64,000 nt of DNA from the NCBI GenBank assembly GCA_905216155.1, contig CAJMSU010000004.1, positions 1 to 64,000 on the forward strand, given 5' to 3'. Numbering within the stretch: position 1 is the first letter of the stretch; every line of letters starts with the position of its first letter. Below, piece after piece: positions 51,392 through 59,887 of this stretch. The stretch is from an uncultured bacterium. Lineage in GTDB: Bacteria; Bacillota_I; Bacilli_A; RF39; UBA660. The position numbers and the translations under genes were made by a program. The notes beneath the pieces are model-generated. The model saw only the letters and a program-made list of their open reading frames with translations, did not search any database and was not told the DNA's origin.

Positions 51392-51970
51392 ATGGAGCTT
51401 ATAAATGCATTTGTGGATTTTTCAACAAAATTTATTTCATCTGGTGGAGTGCTTTATGGATTTTTACTTGTCTTATTAGAGTCAGCTATTCCAGCACTTC
51501 CACTTGGTGTTTTTGTAGCACTTAATGTTAATGCTTTTGGTATGTTTATGGGAATATTTATTTCATGGGTTGCTACTTGTTTAGGATGTTTCTTATCTTA
51601 CTCTTTATTTTATTATTTATCAAATAAATATATTTATAAGTTTTTTAATGCTAAAAAAAAGAGGAAAATTGATAAGGCAATTAACAGGATTAAAAATATT
51701 TCTTTTTCTAATTTAGTATTGTTAATAGCACTCCCTTTTACGCCGGCTTTTTTAATTAATATACTTTGTGGTATTAATTATATTCCTAGAAAGAAGTTTT
51801 TGTCGGCAATTTTATTAGGAAAAGTATTTATGATAATATTTTGGGGTTATGTTGGAAAGAGTTTAATTGAAAGTATTACTGATATAAGTACTATTATTAT
51901 AGTGTCAATTATGCTTTTAATTGCATATTTATTATCTAAAATAGTTAGTAAAAGAATGAATATAGAATAG
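51392..51970 (+). CDS. VTT/DedA-type (TVP38/TMEM64-like) membrane protein
   Basis: 192 residues with about five TM helices. LLESAIPALPLGVFVALNVNAFG and ALPFTPAFLINILCGINYIPRKKFLSAILLGK match the two re-entrant half-repeats of the VTT domain (including the F-x-P motif before the GI-xY). Such proteins act as lipid scramblases or undecaprenyl phosphate recyclers in some bacteria. ATG has GGAGA upstream, and rmuC follows after 11 nt. Confidence 0.82.
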   Translation: MELINAFVDFSTKFISSGGVLYGFLLVLLESAIPALPLGVFVALNVNAFGMFMGIFISWVATCLGCFLSYSLFYYLSNKYIYKFFNAKKKRKIDKAINRIKNISFSNLVLLIALPFTPAFLINILCGINYIPRKKFLSAILLGKVFMIIFWGYVGKSLIESITDISTIIIVSIMLLIAYLLSKIVSKRMNIE

Positions 51971-51981
51971 GTGGTTTTAGT

Positions 51982-53058
51982 ATGAATTATGTTATTATTG
52001 GATTATTAGTATTAATTTTAATTTTGGTAGTTATTTCTTTATTTAAAAATATTAATGAGAGTAATATTACTGAACGTCTTGGTAGACTTGAGGTTAATAT
52101 GATTAAGGAGCTTGGTGAATTTAAGGATAGTTTAAGTAAAAATATGAATGATGATTTTACTAAATTAAATGAACAAGTAGAATCTAGATTGTTAGCTATT
52201 AATGATAGGGTTAATGAACGACTTGATCAAAATTTTGAAAAAACTAATAAAACTTTTATGAATGTAATAGAAAGACTTTCTAAGATAGATGAGGCTCAAA
52301 AGAAAATAGAAAACTTATCGACTGATATTGTTAGTTTGCAAAGTATTTTAACAGATAAGAAAACGCGTGGTATATTTGGTGAGGTTAATTTGAAACATAT
52401 TTTATCTAATGTGTTTGGTGAAAATAATGATAAAATATACAAATTACAATATACTTTAAGTACTGGTGTGATTGCTGATAGTGTTGTATTTGCACCTGAA
52501 CCATTAGGTACAGTTGCGATTGATTCTAAGTTTCCTTTGGAGCATTATCAATTGATGGTAGATAAGAATTTATCTCAGACTGAAAGAGATAGTTATGAAA
52601 AATTATTTAAACAAGATATGAAAAAACATATTGATGCGATTAGTAGTAAATATATTATTCCTGGGGAAACTGCAGATCAGGCTATTCTTTTTTTACCAGC
52701 TGAGGCTATATTCGCAGAGGTTAATGCATATCACTCTGATATACTTGATTATGCTTATAAAAAGCGTGTTTGGATAACTAGTCCAACTACTTTGATTTCT
52801 ACTCTTACAGTTGTTGAGATGATTATAAAAAATATTGAAAGAGACAAATATACATCAATTATTCATGAAGAACTTAATAAGTTAGGTGTTGAATTTTCTA
52901 GATATAGAGAACGTTGGGATAAACTTGCTCGTAGTATTCAAACAGTTAATAGAGATGTAGAGAGTGTTTCAATTACTGCAGATAAAATATCTAAGAAATT
53001 TGATGCTATTAACAAGGTTGAAGTAGGTAAAAATGATGATGATAAATTTTTAGAATAA
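51982..53058 (+). CDS. rmuC: RmuC-family DNA recombination protein
   Basis: 358 residues. N-terminal hydrophobic helix (2-21), then a coiled coil (~35-125) and the RmuC nuclease-like domain: KTRGIFGEVNLKHILSNVFGE, VAIDSKFPLEHYQLM (PD-(D/E)xK-type core) and FLPAEAIFAEVNAYH. E. coli RmuC limits recombination at inverted repeats. It is cotranscribed with the VTT protein and ended by a terminator that overlaps the stop. Confidence 0.93.
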   Translation: MNYVIIGLLVLILILVVISLFKNINESNITERLGRLEVNMIKELGEFKDSLSKNMNDDFTKLNEQVESRLLAINDRVNERLDQNFEKTNKTFMNVIERLSKIDEAQKKIENLSTDIVSLQSILTDKKTRGIFGEVNLKHILSNVFGENNDKIYKLQYTLSTGVIADSVVFAPEPLGTVAIDSKFPLEHYQLMVDKNLSQTERDSYEKLFKQDMKKHIDAISSKYIIPGETADQAILFLPAEAIFAEVNAYHSDILDYAYKKRVWITSPTTLISTLTVVEMIIKNIERDKYTSIIHEELNKLGVEFSRYRERWDKLARSIQTVNRDVESVSITADKISKKFDAINKVEVGKNDDDKFLE

Positions 53059-53080
53059 AGACTATATATAGTCTTTTTTT
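53057..53080 (+). terminator. rmuC terminator overlapping the stop codon
   Basis: AAAGACTA (53057-53064) pairs with TAGTCTTT (53069-53076) around TATA, followed by T. The last two bases of the stop codon are in the stem. Confidence 0.8.
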
Positions 53081-53101
53081 TAGTATACTTTTTACAAATA
53101 A

Positions 53102-53347
53102 ATGTATACTAAAAATGTAGTTGTCATAAATTTTATTATGATAGGTAAAATAGTTTTATTAGTTATTAGTTATTTATTAATGGTTATAGGATTTTCATAT
53201 TTATGGCTTTATTTAAATTTATTTTCTTTTGGGTATAGTTTGGGTGAATATATTTGTTATGTTTTAACAAGATATGAATGCTATTTATTTGTTGTTGGTT
53301 TTATACTTTTTAATGTTTTATTGTTTAGAAAGGGGAAAAATAAATGA
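53102..53347 (+). CDS. Small hypothetical membrane protein
   Basis: 69 to 81 residues, depending on the start (ATG 53102 or ATG 53138). Neither start has a convincing ribosome binding site, so translation is uncertain. Two TM helices (IVLLVISYLLMVIGFSYLWLY and YLFVVGFILFNVLLF) and a basic end. The stop overlaps the next ATG by 4 nt, which favours a real gene. No family recognised. Confidence 0.5.
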   Translation: MYTKNVVVINFIMIGKIVLLVISYLLMVIGFSYLWLYLNLFSFGYSLGEYICYVLTRYECYLFVVGFILFNVLLFRKGKNK

Positions 53348-53988
53348 TTTATATATATGATATTTTACTTAATTTTGATGATGGTGTTAGGATTTTAGAT
53401 TTTTATGAATGGGATAAGAAGGATGGTCTTACTCATATTAAGAAAATACCTGTTTTTAAGATTGGTTCTATTGATATGGATAATATTATTAATGGTATTG
53501 TAAAAGTAGATAGTTCTTTTTTAGAAAAAATTAATAATAAAACGTTAATATATAAGAGTAAAAGTAATATTAAATATGCTTGTTTGTTTTGTGATTTAAA
53601 TAGAGTAGTAGCAGTTGAATTTTATAAAGATGGTAGGTCAATTTGTAAGAGCAGTTTATTACTTGATGAAGAGGAAGAAGTAATTGATGAGTGTAGTTTA
53701 TTTGATGATTTTAAATTTAATTATAAGGTTATAGATAAAAATTCTAATAATTTATTTTTAACAAGGACTGAAGAATTTAGACAAAGATATTTATTAAAAG
53801 AGATTGATAATTTATTTAAAAATAAGGATGTAGATAAATTTAATTATTTATATGAAGAGATGTTTAAAAAAGATGATTTAAATATAGATGATAGGTATAA
53901 TATAATGCTTGATGATATTAAAAATAATTATAGTTCTAAGTATAATTATTTATATGAAATAGTTAGACTTAGTTATCAAAAAAAATAG
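53344..53988 (+). CDS. Hypothetical cytoplasmic protein
   Basis: 214 residues; AAAGGGG lies upstream of the ATG, within the preceding gene. The product is acidic, with a Cys/Phe-rich part (YACLFCDLNRVVAVEFYKDG) and a helical C-terminal half. No membrane segment and no recognised domain. It converges with trpS, the two stop codons lying 8 nt apart within a shared hairpin. Confidence 0.7.
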   Translation: MIYIYDILLNFDDGVRILDFYEWDKKDGLTHIKKIPVFKIGSIDMDNIINGIVKVDSSFLEKINNKTLIYKSKSNIKYACLFCDLNRVVAVEFYKDGRSICKSSLLLDEEEEVIDECSLFDDFKFNYKVIDKNSNNLFLTRTEEFRQRYLLKEIDNLFKNKDVDKFNYLYEEMFKKDDLNIDDRYNIMLDDIKNNYSSKYNYLYEIVRLSYQKK

Positions 53989-54009
53989 GTTACTAATTAG
54001 TAATCTATT
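53984..54009. terminator. Bidirectional terminator between 53344 gene and trpS
   Basis: An 11-bp stem AATAGGTTACT/AGTAATCTATT (one G-U) around AATT. On the minus strand eight or more T follow. The stop codons of both convergent genes lie in or next to the hairpin. Confidence 0.8.
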
Positions 54010-54998
54010 TTCATAGCATGTTTTACTTTTTTCATTTGTTCTTTGGCTTTTTCTTTAGCTTTGTTTGTTCCTTCAGCTAGTATATTATCTACTATTTCTT
54101 CATTTTCTTCATAGTATTTTCTTTTTTCTTTTATTGGTTTTAAAAACTCATTCATTTTATTTATTAGTTCTTTTTTACATTGAACACATCCACGGCTACC
54201 TGATTTACATTCTTTGCATACAGTATCTAGGTTATCTTTGTTTACTAGATTATGATAGTAATATACCATGCATACTTCTGGGTTAGCAATATCATCTTTT
54301 TTGATTTTTTTAGGATCTGTTATGGCACCCATAATTTTTTGTTTTATGGTATTTTCATCATCAACTAAGTAAATTGCATTACCAAGACTTTTTCCCATTT
54401 TATCATTGCCATCAAGTCCTTTTACTCTAGTTATATTACTTAATACTTGTTGTGGTTCCTTTAGAGTTTCACCATAAATTGAATTGAATTTTCTAACTAT
54501 TTCTCTACATTGCTCTAAAAGTGGTAATTGATCATCTCCAACTGGTACAACTTCACCATCAAAGGCAGTAATATCTGCAGCTTGAGACACTGGATATCCT
54601 AAAAATCCATAGGTAATACTTTCACCATTATTACCAAAAAGTTCTTTCTTTTGCGCAATTTCATTTTTTACTGTAGGGTTTCTTTCAAGTCTTGCAACTG
54701 TTACTAGGTTTGAATAAAATACAGTAAGTTCTGCGATTTCTGGTATTTTTGATTGAATAAAGAAATTTACTTTTTTAGGATCCATACCAATTGATAATAA
54801 ATCTATTGTAATTTCTTTAACATTTTTTCTTACTTTATCAGGGTTGTTGAAATTATCTGTTAGAGCTTGGACATCAGCAATTTCTAGATAGAAATCATAA
54901 TCATTTTGTAATTTTAAGTAATTACTACAGGCTCCAAAATAATGACCTAAGTGTAAGTTTCCTGTTGGTCGTAGTCCTGTAAGAATAGTTTTTTTCAT
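53997..54998 (-). CDS. trpS: Tryptophanyl-tRNA synthetase
   Basis: 333 residues, normal for bacterial TrpRS. Class I motifs: TGLRPTGNLHLGHYFGA (HIGH-like region), DVQALTD, VPVGDDQLPLLEQCREI, and GNDKMGKSLGNAI (KMSKS equivalent, reading KMGKS). A C-rich segment near the end (DTVCKECKSGSRGCVQCKKEL) gives CX2C...CX2C, suggesting a metal-binding knuckle; the family often has a shorter CxxGxxxCxxCK version. Charges tRNA-Trp in the cytoplasm. Good ribosome binding site upstream on the minus strand; no T-box leader is visible in the ~110-nt divergent gap. Confidence 0.96.
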   Translation of the reverse strand: MKKTILTGLRPTGNLHLGHYFGACSNYLKLQNDYDFYLEIADVQALTDNFNNPDKVRKNVKEITIDLLSIGMDPKKVNFFIQSKIPEIAELTVFYSNLVTVARLERNPTVKNEIAQKKELFGNNGESITYGFLGYPVSQAADITAFDGEVVPVGDDQLPLLEQCREIVRKFNSIYGETLKEPQQVLSNITRVKGLDGNDKMGKSLGNAIYLVDDENTIKQKIMGAITDPKKIKKDDIANPEVCMVYYYHNLVNKDNLDTVCKECKSGSRGCVQCKKELINKMNEFLKPIKEKRKYYEENEEIVDNILAEGTNKAKEKAKEQMKKVKHAMKIDY

Positions 54999-55051
54999 AG
55001 TATCACTTCCTTTAGATATTTTATCATAAATCTTTATTTAATACTATATTT

Positions 55052-55080
55052 TTGACAAAAACTTATCTTTATGGTATAAT
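55052..55080 (+). promoter_or_regulatory. Consensus SigA promoter
   Basis: Perfect TTGACA (55052-55057), 17-nt spacer, perfect TATAAT (55075-55080) with a TGG extension. Among the strongest promoters of the window by sequence. Confidence 0.85.
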
Positions 55081-55108
55081 TTACTCGTTTTATTAGTGGG
55101 GTGAGATT

Positions 55109-55987
55109 ATGAAAGATATTGTATTTTTAAAACGAAAATTTAATAATGTACCAGATAATGAAATTTATGAATTTTTAAATAAAATAAGTGATTTATCTTT
55201 AGATTCTGTTTATTCTTTAACAGCTGCAGATACATATTTTATTAGAAAGAAATTAGGTGCTTTTGATTCTAATAATACTATTAAAGATAAAGATTTAGCT
55301 AATATGTATGAAATGGATGTTAAGGAACTAAGATTAAAAGAAGCTAATTTATTTATACATTTAAATAGTATATTGATGGATGAATATGATAAGAAGTTGG
55401 TTGATAGTGTAAATTGTTTAAAAGAGAAAAAAGCTATTTTAAATCGTATTAATATGGAACCTGAGGATTATATATTATTGAGTGATCTTAATTTCTCTCA
55501 TAATATTAATTGGATTTTAAGTGAGAATAATATTAAAACAGTTACTGATATAAGTAGATATTCTTTTATTGATTTATTAAAAATTAATTATATTAATATA
55601 GATATGGTTGAGGAAATTGATAAAAGATTAGAAATTATTGGTTATTCAATAAAGAAAGATTATAATCTTTATTCGTATGAAGAATTAAAAGAAGAAATTC
55701 CTGATAAAGCATATGATGTAAAAAGATATGCTCATAATAGGGGTATATGTTTAAAGGGTGAAGAGGAAAGTGATATTGTAGCTTTGGATAATTTGAATTT
55801 ATCAGCAAGGTCACTAAATGCTTTAACTAGAGAAAATATTGAATGTATTGGTGATTTAAAAAATACTTTAGAAGATATTCGTGATATTAGAAATTTAGGC
55901 GAAAAAAGTATTTTTGAAATATATGAAAAATTAGATGAGTATAATAAAAAAGATATGGAAGAAAATGTCAAAAAATTAATTAAGTAG
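55109..55987 (+). CDS. Protein with sigma-region-4-like and two RNA polymerase alpha-CTD-like modules
   Basis: 292 residues. Residues ~36-90 (LTAADTYFIRKKLGAFD ... LANMYEMDVKELRLKEANLFIHL) follow the pattern of sigma70 region 4 (LTxxExxVLxxRxG...LAxxxxVxxxRIRxxExxAL). Residues ~123-180 (LLSDLNFSHNINWILSENN ... EIDKRLEIIGYSI) and ~226-277 (LDNLNLSARSLNALTREN ... GEKSIFEIYEKL) both match the helix-hairpin-helix alpha-CTD. No alpha-NTD is present, so this is not rpoA. It may bind DNA or transcription factors as a promoter-specific regulator. It has a perfect consensus promoter, implying high expression. The next gene may be a small relative. Confidence 0.72.
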   Translation: MKDIVFLKRKFNNVPDNEIYEFLNKISDLSLDSVYSLTAADTYFIRKKLGAFDSNNTIKDKDLANMYEMDVKELRLKEANLFIHLNSILMDEYDKKLVDSVNCLKEKKAILNRINMEPEDYILLSDLNFSHNINWILSENNIKTVTDISRYSFIDLLKINYINIDMVEEIDKRLEIIGYSIKKDYNLYSYEELKEEIPDKAYDVKRYAHNRGICLKGEEESDIVALDNLNLSARSLNALTRENIECIGDLKNTLEDIRDIRNLGEKSIFEIYEKLDEYNKKDMEENVKKLIK

Positions 55988-56017
55988 TATAAATTTATTG
56001 ATAATGGGGAAGATATT

Positions 56018-56377
56018 ATGGAAAAGTATATAGATAATTTATTAAGAGAATGTTCGAAGGATGAGCTTTTGTTAATTAAAAGTGAAATTTCTAATATGAG
56101 CCATGAGGATTTAATAGATAGTATTGATACTGCTATTTCATTTAGGGAAGATATTATGAATAAAAGTTATAATAAGCAAGTTAATTTACTTGAAGATAAT
56201 ACTATACCAGATAGTGTTAGGAGATATTTAAAAAATAATAATATTACTACTATGGCTGATTTATTAGAAAGTGGTATAGAGGATACGAGTTATACAGATC
56301 ATTGGATTGAATGGATAAAAACATATCTTGATATGGATAAGACTATGGAAAATTATAATAGAAATAAATTAAAATAA
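56018..56377 (+). CDS. Small hypothetical helical protein
   Basis: 119 residues, helical, cytoplasmic. IPDSVRRYLKNNNITTMADLLESGI is similar in rhythm to the start of the alpha-CTD-like modules of the previous gene (LSxxxxxxLxxxxIxTxxDL), so it may share that fold. It lies 30 nt downstream and probably in the same unit; GGGGAAG precedes the ATG. Function unknown. Confidence 0.65.
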   Translation: MEKYIDNLLRECSKDELLLIKSEISNMSHEDLIDSIDTAISFREDIMNKSYNKQVNLLEDNTIPDSVRRYLKNNNITTMADLLESGIEDTSYTDHWIEWIKTYLDMDKTMENYNRNKLK

Positions 56378-56378
56378 A

Positions 56379-56407
56379 TTGACAAAGTAATTTGTTTTTA
56401 GTAAAAT
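56379..56407 (+). promoter_or_regulatory. Promoter of the gatCAB-aspS T-box operon
   Basis: TTGACA (56379-56384), 17-nt spacer, TAAAAT (56402-56407). Transcription would start near 56414, in the leader. Confidence 0.8.
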
Positions 56408-56413
56408 AATTAA

Positions 56414-56680
56414 TGAAAAGCGAAGAAGAAGAGAAGTAAGTATTATGTTTATTTATAGAGAGCTAGGGTGTGCTGGAACCTAGTAATTGACTAATACTGA
56501 ATAACACTTTAGAGTGCTTAAAGAAATTTAGTAGACTAAGCCGGAGGTATCCCGTTATAGATACTTGATTTGTTTGAATCAAGAGTGATTGTAGATATTA
56601 TATCTATGATAATTTGGGTGGTACCGCGGAACACTAGTTTTCGTCCCTTAGTTGGATGTTTACTAGTGTTTTTTATTTTT
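56414..56680 (+). promoter_or_regulatory. T-box riboswitch leader, probable Asn (AAC) specifier
   Basis: The T-box sequence TGGGTGGTACCGCGGAA is at 56615-56631. Stem I contains AGTA (56435-56438), helix AGTATTA/TAATACT (56439-56445, 56492-56498), the distal AGAGAG and GGTG...GGAACC loop region, and GAA (56499-56501). The GAA and AGTA form the S-turn, and the following codon AAC (56503-56505) then A is the likely specifier. The terminator AACACTAGT/ACTAGTGTT (56630-56638, 56662-56670) with a T run follows, and includes CGTCCC. Uncharged tRNA-Asn would stabilise the antiterminator and switch on gatCAB-aspS. T-box identity is certain; the Asn reading is inferred. Confidence 0.95.
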
Positions 56681-56696
56681 AGTGGGAGGTTATTTT

Positions 56697-56996
56697 ATGA
56701 TAGAAAAAGAAAAATTGAAAGATTATGCTCATAAATTAATGTTTGATATGGATGATAGTGAATATGAAACATTACAAGAAGAGTTTAATGTTATTTTAAA
56801 ACAGATGGATTTAATAGGAAATATTCCTAATATTAATGATGTTAGTCCAATGACTTTTCCTTTTGTAAATGATGATGTTAGTTTAAGGGAAGATGAGGTA
56901 GGAGATTATTTAACTACTTCTGAGGTTTTGGCAAACGCTAAACATCAAATTAATGATCAAGTTAAGGTTCCTAAGGTGGTGGATGAAGATGTATAG
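56697..56996 (+). CDS. gatC: Asp/Glu-tRNA amidotransferase subunit GatC
   Basis: 99 residues, from ATG 56697 with GGGAGG upstream. LKDYAHKLMFDMDDSEYETLQEEFNVILKQMDLI and VSPMTFPFVNDDVSLREDEV are the GatC family features (LREDEV). GatC wraps around GatA and holds the GatCAB complex together. First gene of the T-box operon. Its end overlaps the gatA start by 8 nt. Confidence 0.95.
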   Translation: MIEKEKLKDYAHKLMFDMDDSEYETLQEEFNVILKQMDLIGNIPNINDVSPMTFPFVNDDVSLREDEVGDYLTTSEVLANAKHQINDQVKVPKVVDEDV

Positions 56997-58452
56997 AGGT
57001 AAAAATATTAAAGAGTTAAGAGAAATGTTAGATAATGGTGATGTTTCAGCTTCTTCTTTATTTGAGAGTGCAAATAAATTGGCTCACTATTTTCAAGATG
57101 ATTATAATTCTTTTGTTACTATCGTTGATAAATTTAAACATAAAAATAGAGATAGTTTAATTAATGGTATTCCTTATGCCTTAAAAGATAATTTTTCAAC
57201 TAGTGGTATTTTGACTACAGCATCTTCTAATATATTAAAAGATTATGTTCCTGTTTATGATGCGACTGTATATAAAAAATTAAAAAAAGCTGGAGCAGTT
57301 TTAGTTGGAAAGACTGTTTTAGATGAGCTTGCAATGGGTGGAACTGGAACTACTGGACATACTGGTATTGTTAGAAATCCATGGGATAAAAATAGAATGG
57401 TTGGAGGATCATCATCTGGATCAGCATCAAGTGTTGCTCTTGGAATTGTACCATTTTCTATAGGTAGTGATACAGGAGATAGTGTTAGAAAACCAGCCTC
57501 TCATACTGGTCTTGTTGGTTTCAAACCTACATATGGTAGAATTTCTAGATATGGTTTATTTGCTTTTGCATCAAGTTTGGATCATGTTGCAATGTTTACA
57601 CGTAATGTATATGATGCAGCAGTTATTACCGATGTTTTAAAGGGACAAGATATTAATGATATGGTTACTTTAAAAGATGATGGTAAAAAGTATAGTGAAG
57701 AAATTGATAATGATATTAAGGGAAGAAAGTTATTTTATATAAAAGAAATTTGTGGTGCTGATACTTATAGGGATAGTGATGATGCAGTTTTAAATAAAAC
57801 TATTCTTGATTTTCATAAGACTCTTGATAAGTTACGTAGTGAAGGATTTATTATTGAAGAAGTATCAATGGATAAAAAATTATTAGAAGCAATTTATCCT
57901 ACTTATATGTGTATTAGTTGTGCTGAGGCAACATCTAATAATTCAAATTTAACAGGTATTCAATTTGGACCTAGAGGTGATGGTTCATCAGTTGATGAAA
58001 TAATGTTTGATGCTAGAACTAAGGGATTTTCTGAACTTATTAAAAGACGTTTTGTACTTGGTAGTTATATTTTACAAAAAGAAAATCAAGAAAAATTATT
58101 TTTAAATGCGCAAAGAGTAAGACATATGATAGTTGATAAAATGAATGAATTTTTTAAGGAATATGATGGTATGATTGCTCCTTGTAGTGGTGGATATGCT
58201 CCTAGGTTTGATGATGCTAGTGAAAAATTAAGTGATAGATATTTAATTTTGGAAAATCATTTAGCAATAGGTAATTTTGGTGGTTTTCCATCTATTACAC
58301 TTCCATTTACAATGATTGATGATATGCCAGTTGGAATTAATATTACTGGTAGAGTACGTGAAGATGATGTTGTTCTTAATATGGCAAATTATGTGGAGAA
58401 AGTTACTGGACTTAAAGATATATATAGCAGGGTAGGTGATATTGATGTATAA
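56989..58452 (+). CDS. gatA: Asp/Glu-tRNA amidotransferase subunit GatA
   Basis: 487 residues. The ATG at 56989 has AAGGTGG at 56973-56979; an in-frame ATG at 56983 is too close to it. Amidase-signature enzyme releasing ammonia from glutamine for transamidation: catalytic Lys in GIPYALKDNFST, GGSSSGSASSVALGIVPFSIG with the cis-Ser, and GSDTGDSVRKPASHTG with the nucleophile Ser. Most bacteria have DTGG at that place; DTGD followed by R(K/R)PAS is the variant I know from mycoplasmas. Overlaps gatC and gatB. Confidence 0.96.
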   Translation: MYRGKNIKELREMLDNGDVSASSLFESANKLAHYFQDDYNSFVTIVDKFKHKNRDSLINGIPYALKDNFSTSGILTTASSNILKDYVPVYDATVYKKLKKAGAVLVGKTVLDELAMGGTGTTGHTGIVRNPWDKNRMVGGSSSGSASSVALGIVPFSIGSDTGDSVRKPASHTGLVGFKPTYGRISRYGLFAFASSLDHVAMFTRNVYDAAVITDVLKGQDINDMVTLKDDGKKYSEEIDNDIKGRKLFYIKEICGADTYRDSDDAVLNKTILDFHKTLDKLRSEGFIIEEVSMDKKLLEAIYPTYMCISCAEATSNNSNLTGIQFGPRGDGSSVDEIMFDARTKGFSELIKRRFVLGSYILQKENQEKLFLNAQRVRHMIVDKMNEFFKEYDGMIAPCSGGYAPRFDDASEKLSDRYLILENHLAIGNFGGFPSITLPFTMIDDMPVGINITGRVREDDVVLNMANYVEKVTGLKDIYSRVGDIDV

Positions 58453-59887
58453 AGTTGTTATTGGACTTGAAGTTCATTGTGAGTTAGAGACTAAATCAAA
58501 AAACTTTTCACCGGCTCCTAATATGTTTACTGAGGCACATAATATAAATGTTGCAACAGTTGATTTAGGACTTCCTGGAATTTTACCTGTTGCCAACAAG
58601 GAAGCTGTTCGTCGTTCTTTATTTACAGCAATGGCTTTAAATTGTGAAAATCCTGATGAGGTATTATTTGATAGAAAAAATTATTATTATGCAGATTTAC
58701 CTAAAGGATATCAAATTACTCAAAATACTAAACCTATGGGTATTAATGGATATTTAGATATACTTGTAAATGATAAGATTAAAAGAGTTGATATCCATGA
58801 TTTACATCTTGAGGAGGATACAGCATCTTTAGAGCATTATCCAAAATATTCTTTAATTGATTATAATCGTAGTGGTATACCTTTGATGGAAATTGTTACG
58901 GAACCTTGTATGGAAAGTGCAGATGAGGCTGTTACTTTCTTAGAGGATTTAAGAGATTTATTCTTATACTTAGGTGTAAGTGAGGCTCGTAGTAATTATG
59001 GTCAGATGAGATGTGATGTTAATATTTCACTTATGAGGGAAAATGATACAGAACTTGGTACTAAGGTTGAAATGAAAAACATTAATGCTTTTAATAATGT
59101 TCGTGCTGCAATTGAGTATGAAATAAAAAGACAAAGTGAGATTTTGGATAAGGGTGAAAAGGTTGTTCAAGAGACTCGTCGTATAGCAGAGGATGGAAAA
59201 ACTTATTCAATGCGTGAGAAAGTTGATGCAGTTGACTATAAATATTTTGTAGAACCAAATATTCCTCCTGTTAAATTAGACCAAGAATATCTTGATGAGA
59301 TAAGAAGTAATTTACCAGAGTTGAAACTTAGTAGATATTTAAAATATAGAGATCAATATAAATTGAGTGCTGCTGATAGTGCAACACTTTCTAAGGAAAG
59401 AAAAATTTCTGATTATTTTGAAGAGGTAATTAGTTATGGTAGTGATGTTTCATTATCTGCAAACTTTGTAATATCTACAATTTTATCTACATTAAATAAA
59501 TTAGAAATAGGAATTGATGAATTGTTTATTACACCTAAAATGTTAAGTGGAGTAGTTGATTTGGTTCATAAGGGAGATATTTCTCTTGATCATGGTAGGA
59601 AGATATTATATAAGGCAACTTCAGAAAATATTGATCCAGTTGAATTAATAAAGAGTGAGGGATTACATCAAATAAATGATACATCTTTATTATTAGATTT
59701 AATTAAGTCTATTATGGATGAAAATTTAGAAGTTGTTAGACAATATGTTGAAGATGATAATAAGTCTGCTGTTAACTTCTTTATTGGTCAAACTATGAAA
59801 AAGACAAATAGACAAGCAAATCCAAATATGTCTTTAGAGATAATTAAGGAAGAATTAGAGAGGAGAAAAATTGATGCAAGAAAATAA
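58445..59887 (+). CDS. gatB: Asp/Glu-tRNA amidotransferase subunit GatB
   Basis: 480 residues from ATG 58445 (TAGGTGAT upstream). VVIGLEVHCELETKSKNFS, LGLPGILPVANKEAV, FDRKNYYYADLPKGYQITQ, LEEDTASLEHYP, DYNRSGIPLMEIVTEP and the C-terminal YqeY-like tail (ANPNMSLEIIKEELERR) are all typical. GatB binds the mischarged tRNA, phosphorylates the Asp or Glu side chain and completes amidation. It overlaps gatA by 8 nt and aspS by 14 nt. Confidence 0.97.
   Translation: MYKVVIGLEVHCELETKSKNFSPAPNMFTEAHNINVATVDLGLPGILPVANKEAVRRSLFTAMALNCENPDEVLFDRKNYYYADLPKGYQITQNTKPMGINGYLDILVNDKIKRVDIHDLHLEEDTASLEHYPKYSLIDYNRSGIPLMEIVTEPCMESADEAVTFLEDLRDLFLYLGVSEARSNYGQMRCDVNISLMRENDTELGTKVEMKNINAFNNVRAAIEYEIKRQSEILDKGEKVVQETRRIAEDGKTYSMREKVDAVDYKYFVEPNIPPVKLDQEYLDEIRSNLPELKLSRYLKYRDQYKLSAADSATLSKERKISDYFEEVISYGSDVSLSANFVISTILSTLNKLEIGIDELFITPKMLSGVVDLVHKGDISLDHGRKILYKATSENIDPVELIKSEGLHQINDTSLLLDLIKSIMDENLEVVRQYVEDDNKSAVNFFIGQTMKKTNRQANPNMSLEIIKEELERRKIDARK

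Noticed and set aside
56489..56491. GAC codon in T-box stem I as an Asp specifier
   Set aside because: It lies on the distal side of the AGTATTA/TAATACT helix and is not followed by a purine; the AAC after GAA fits the specifier position better.
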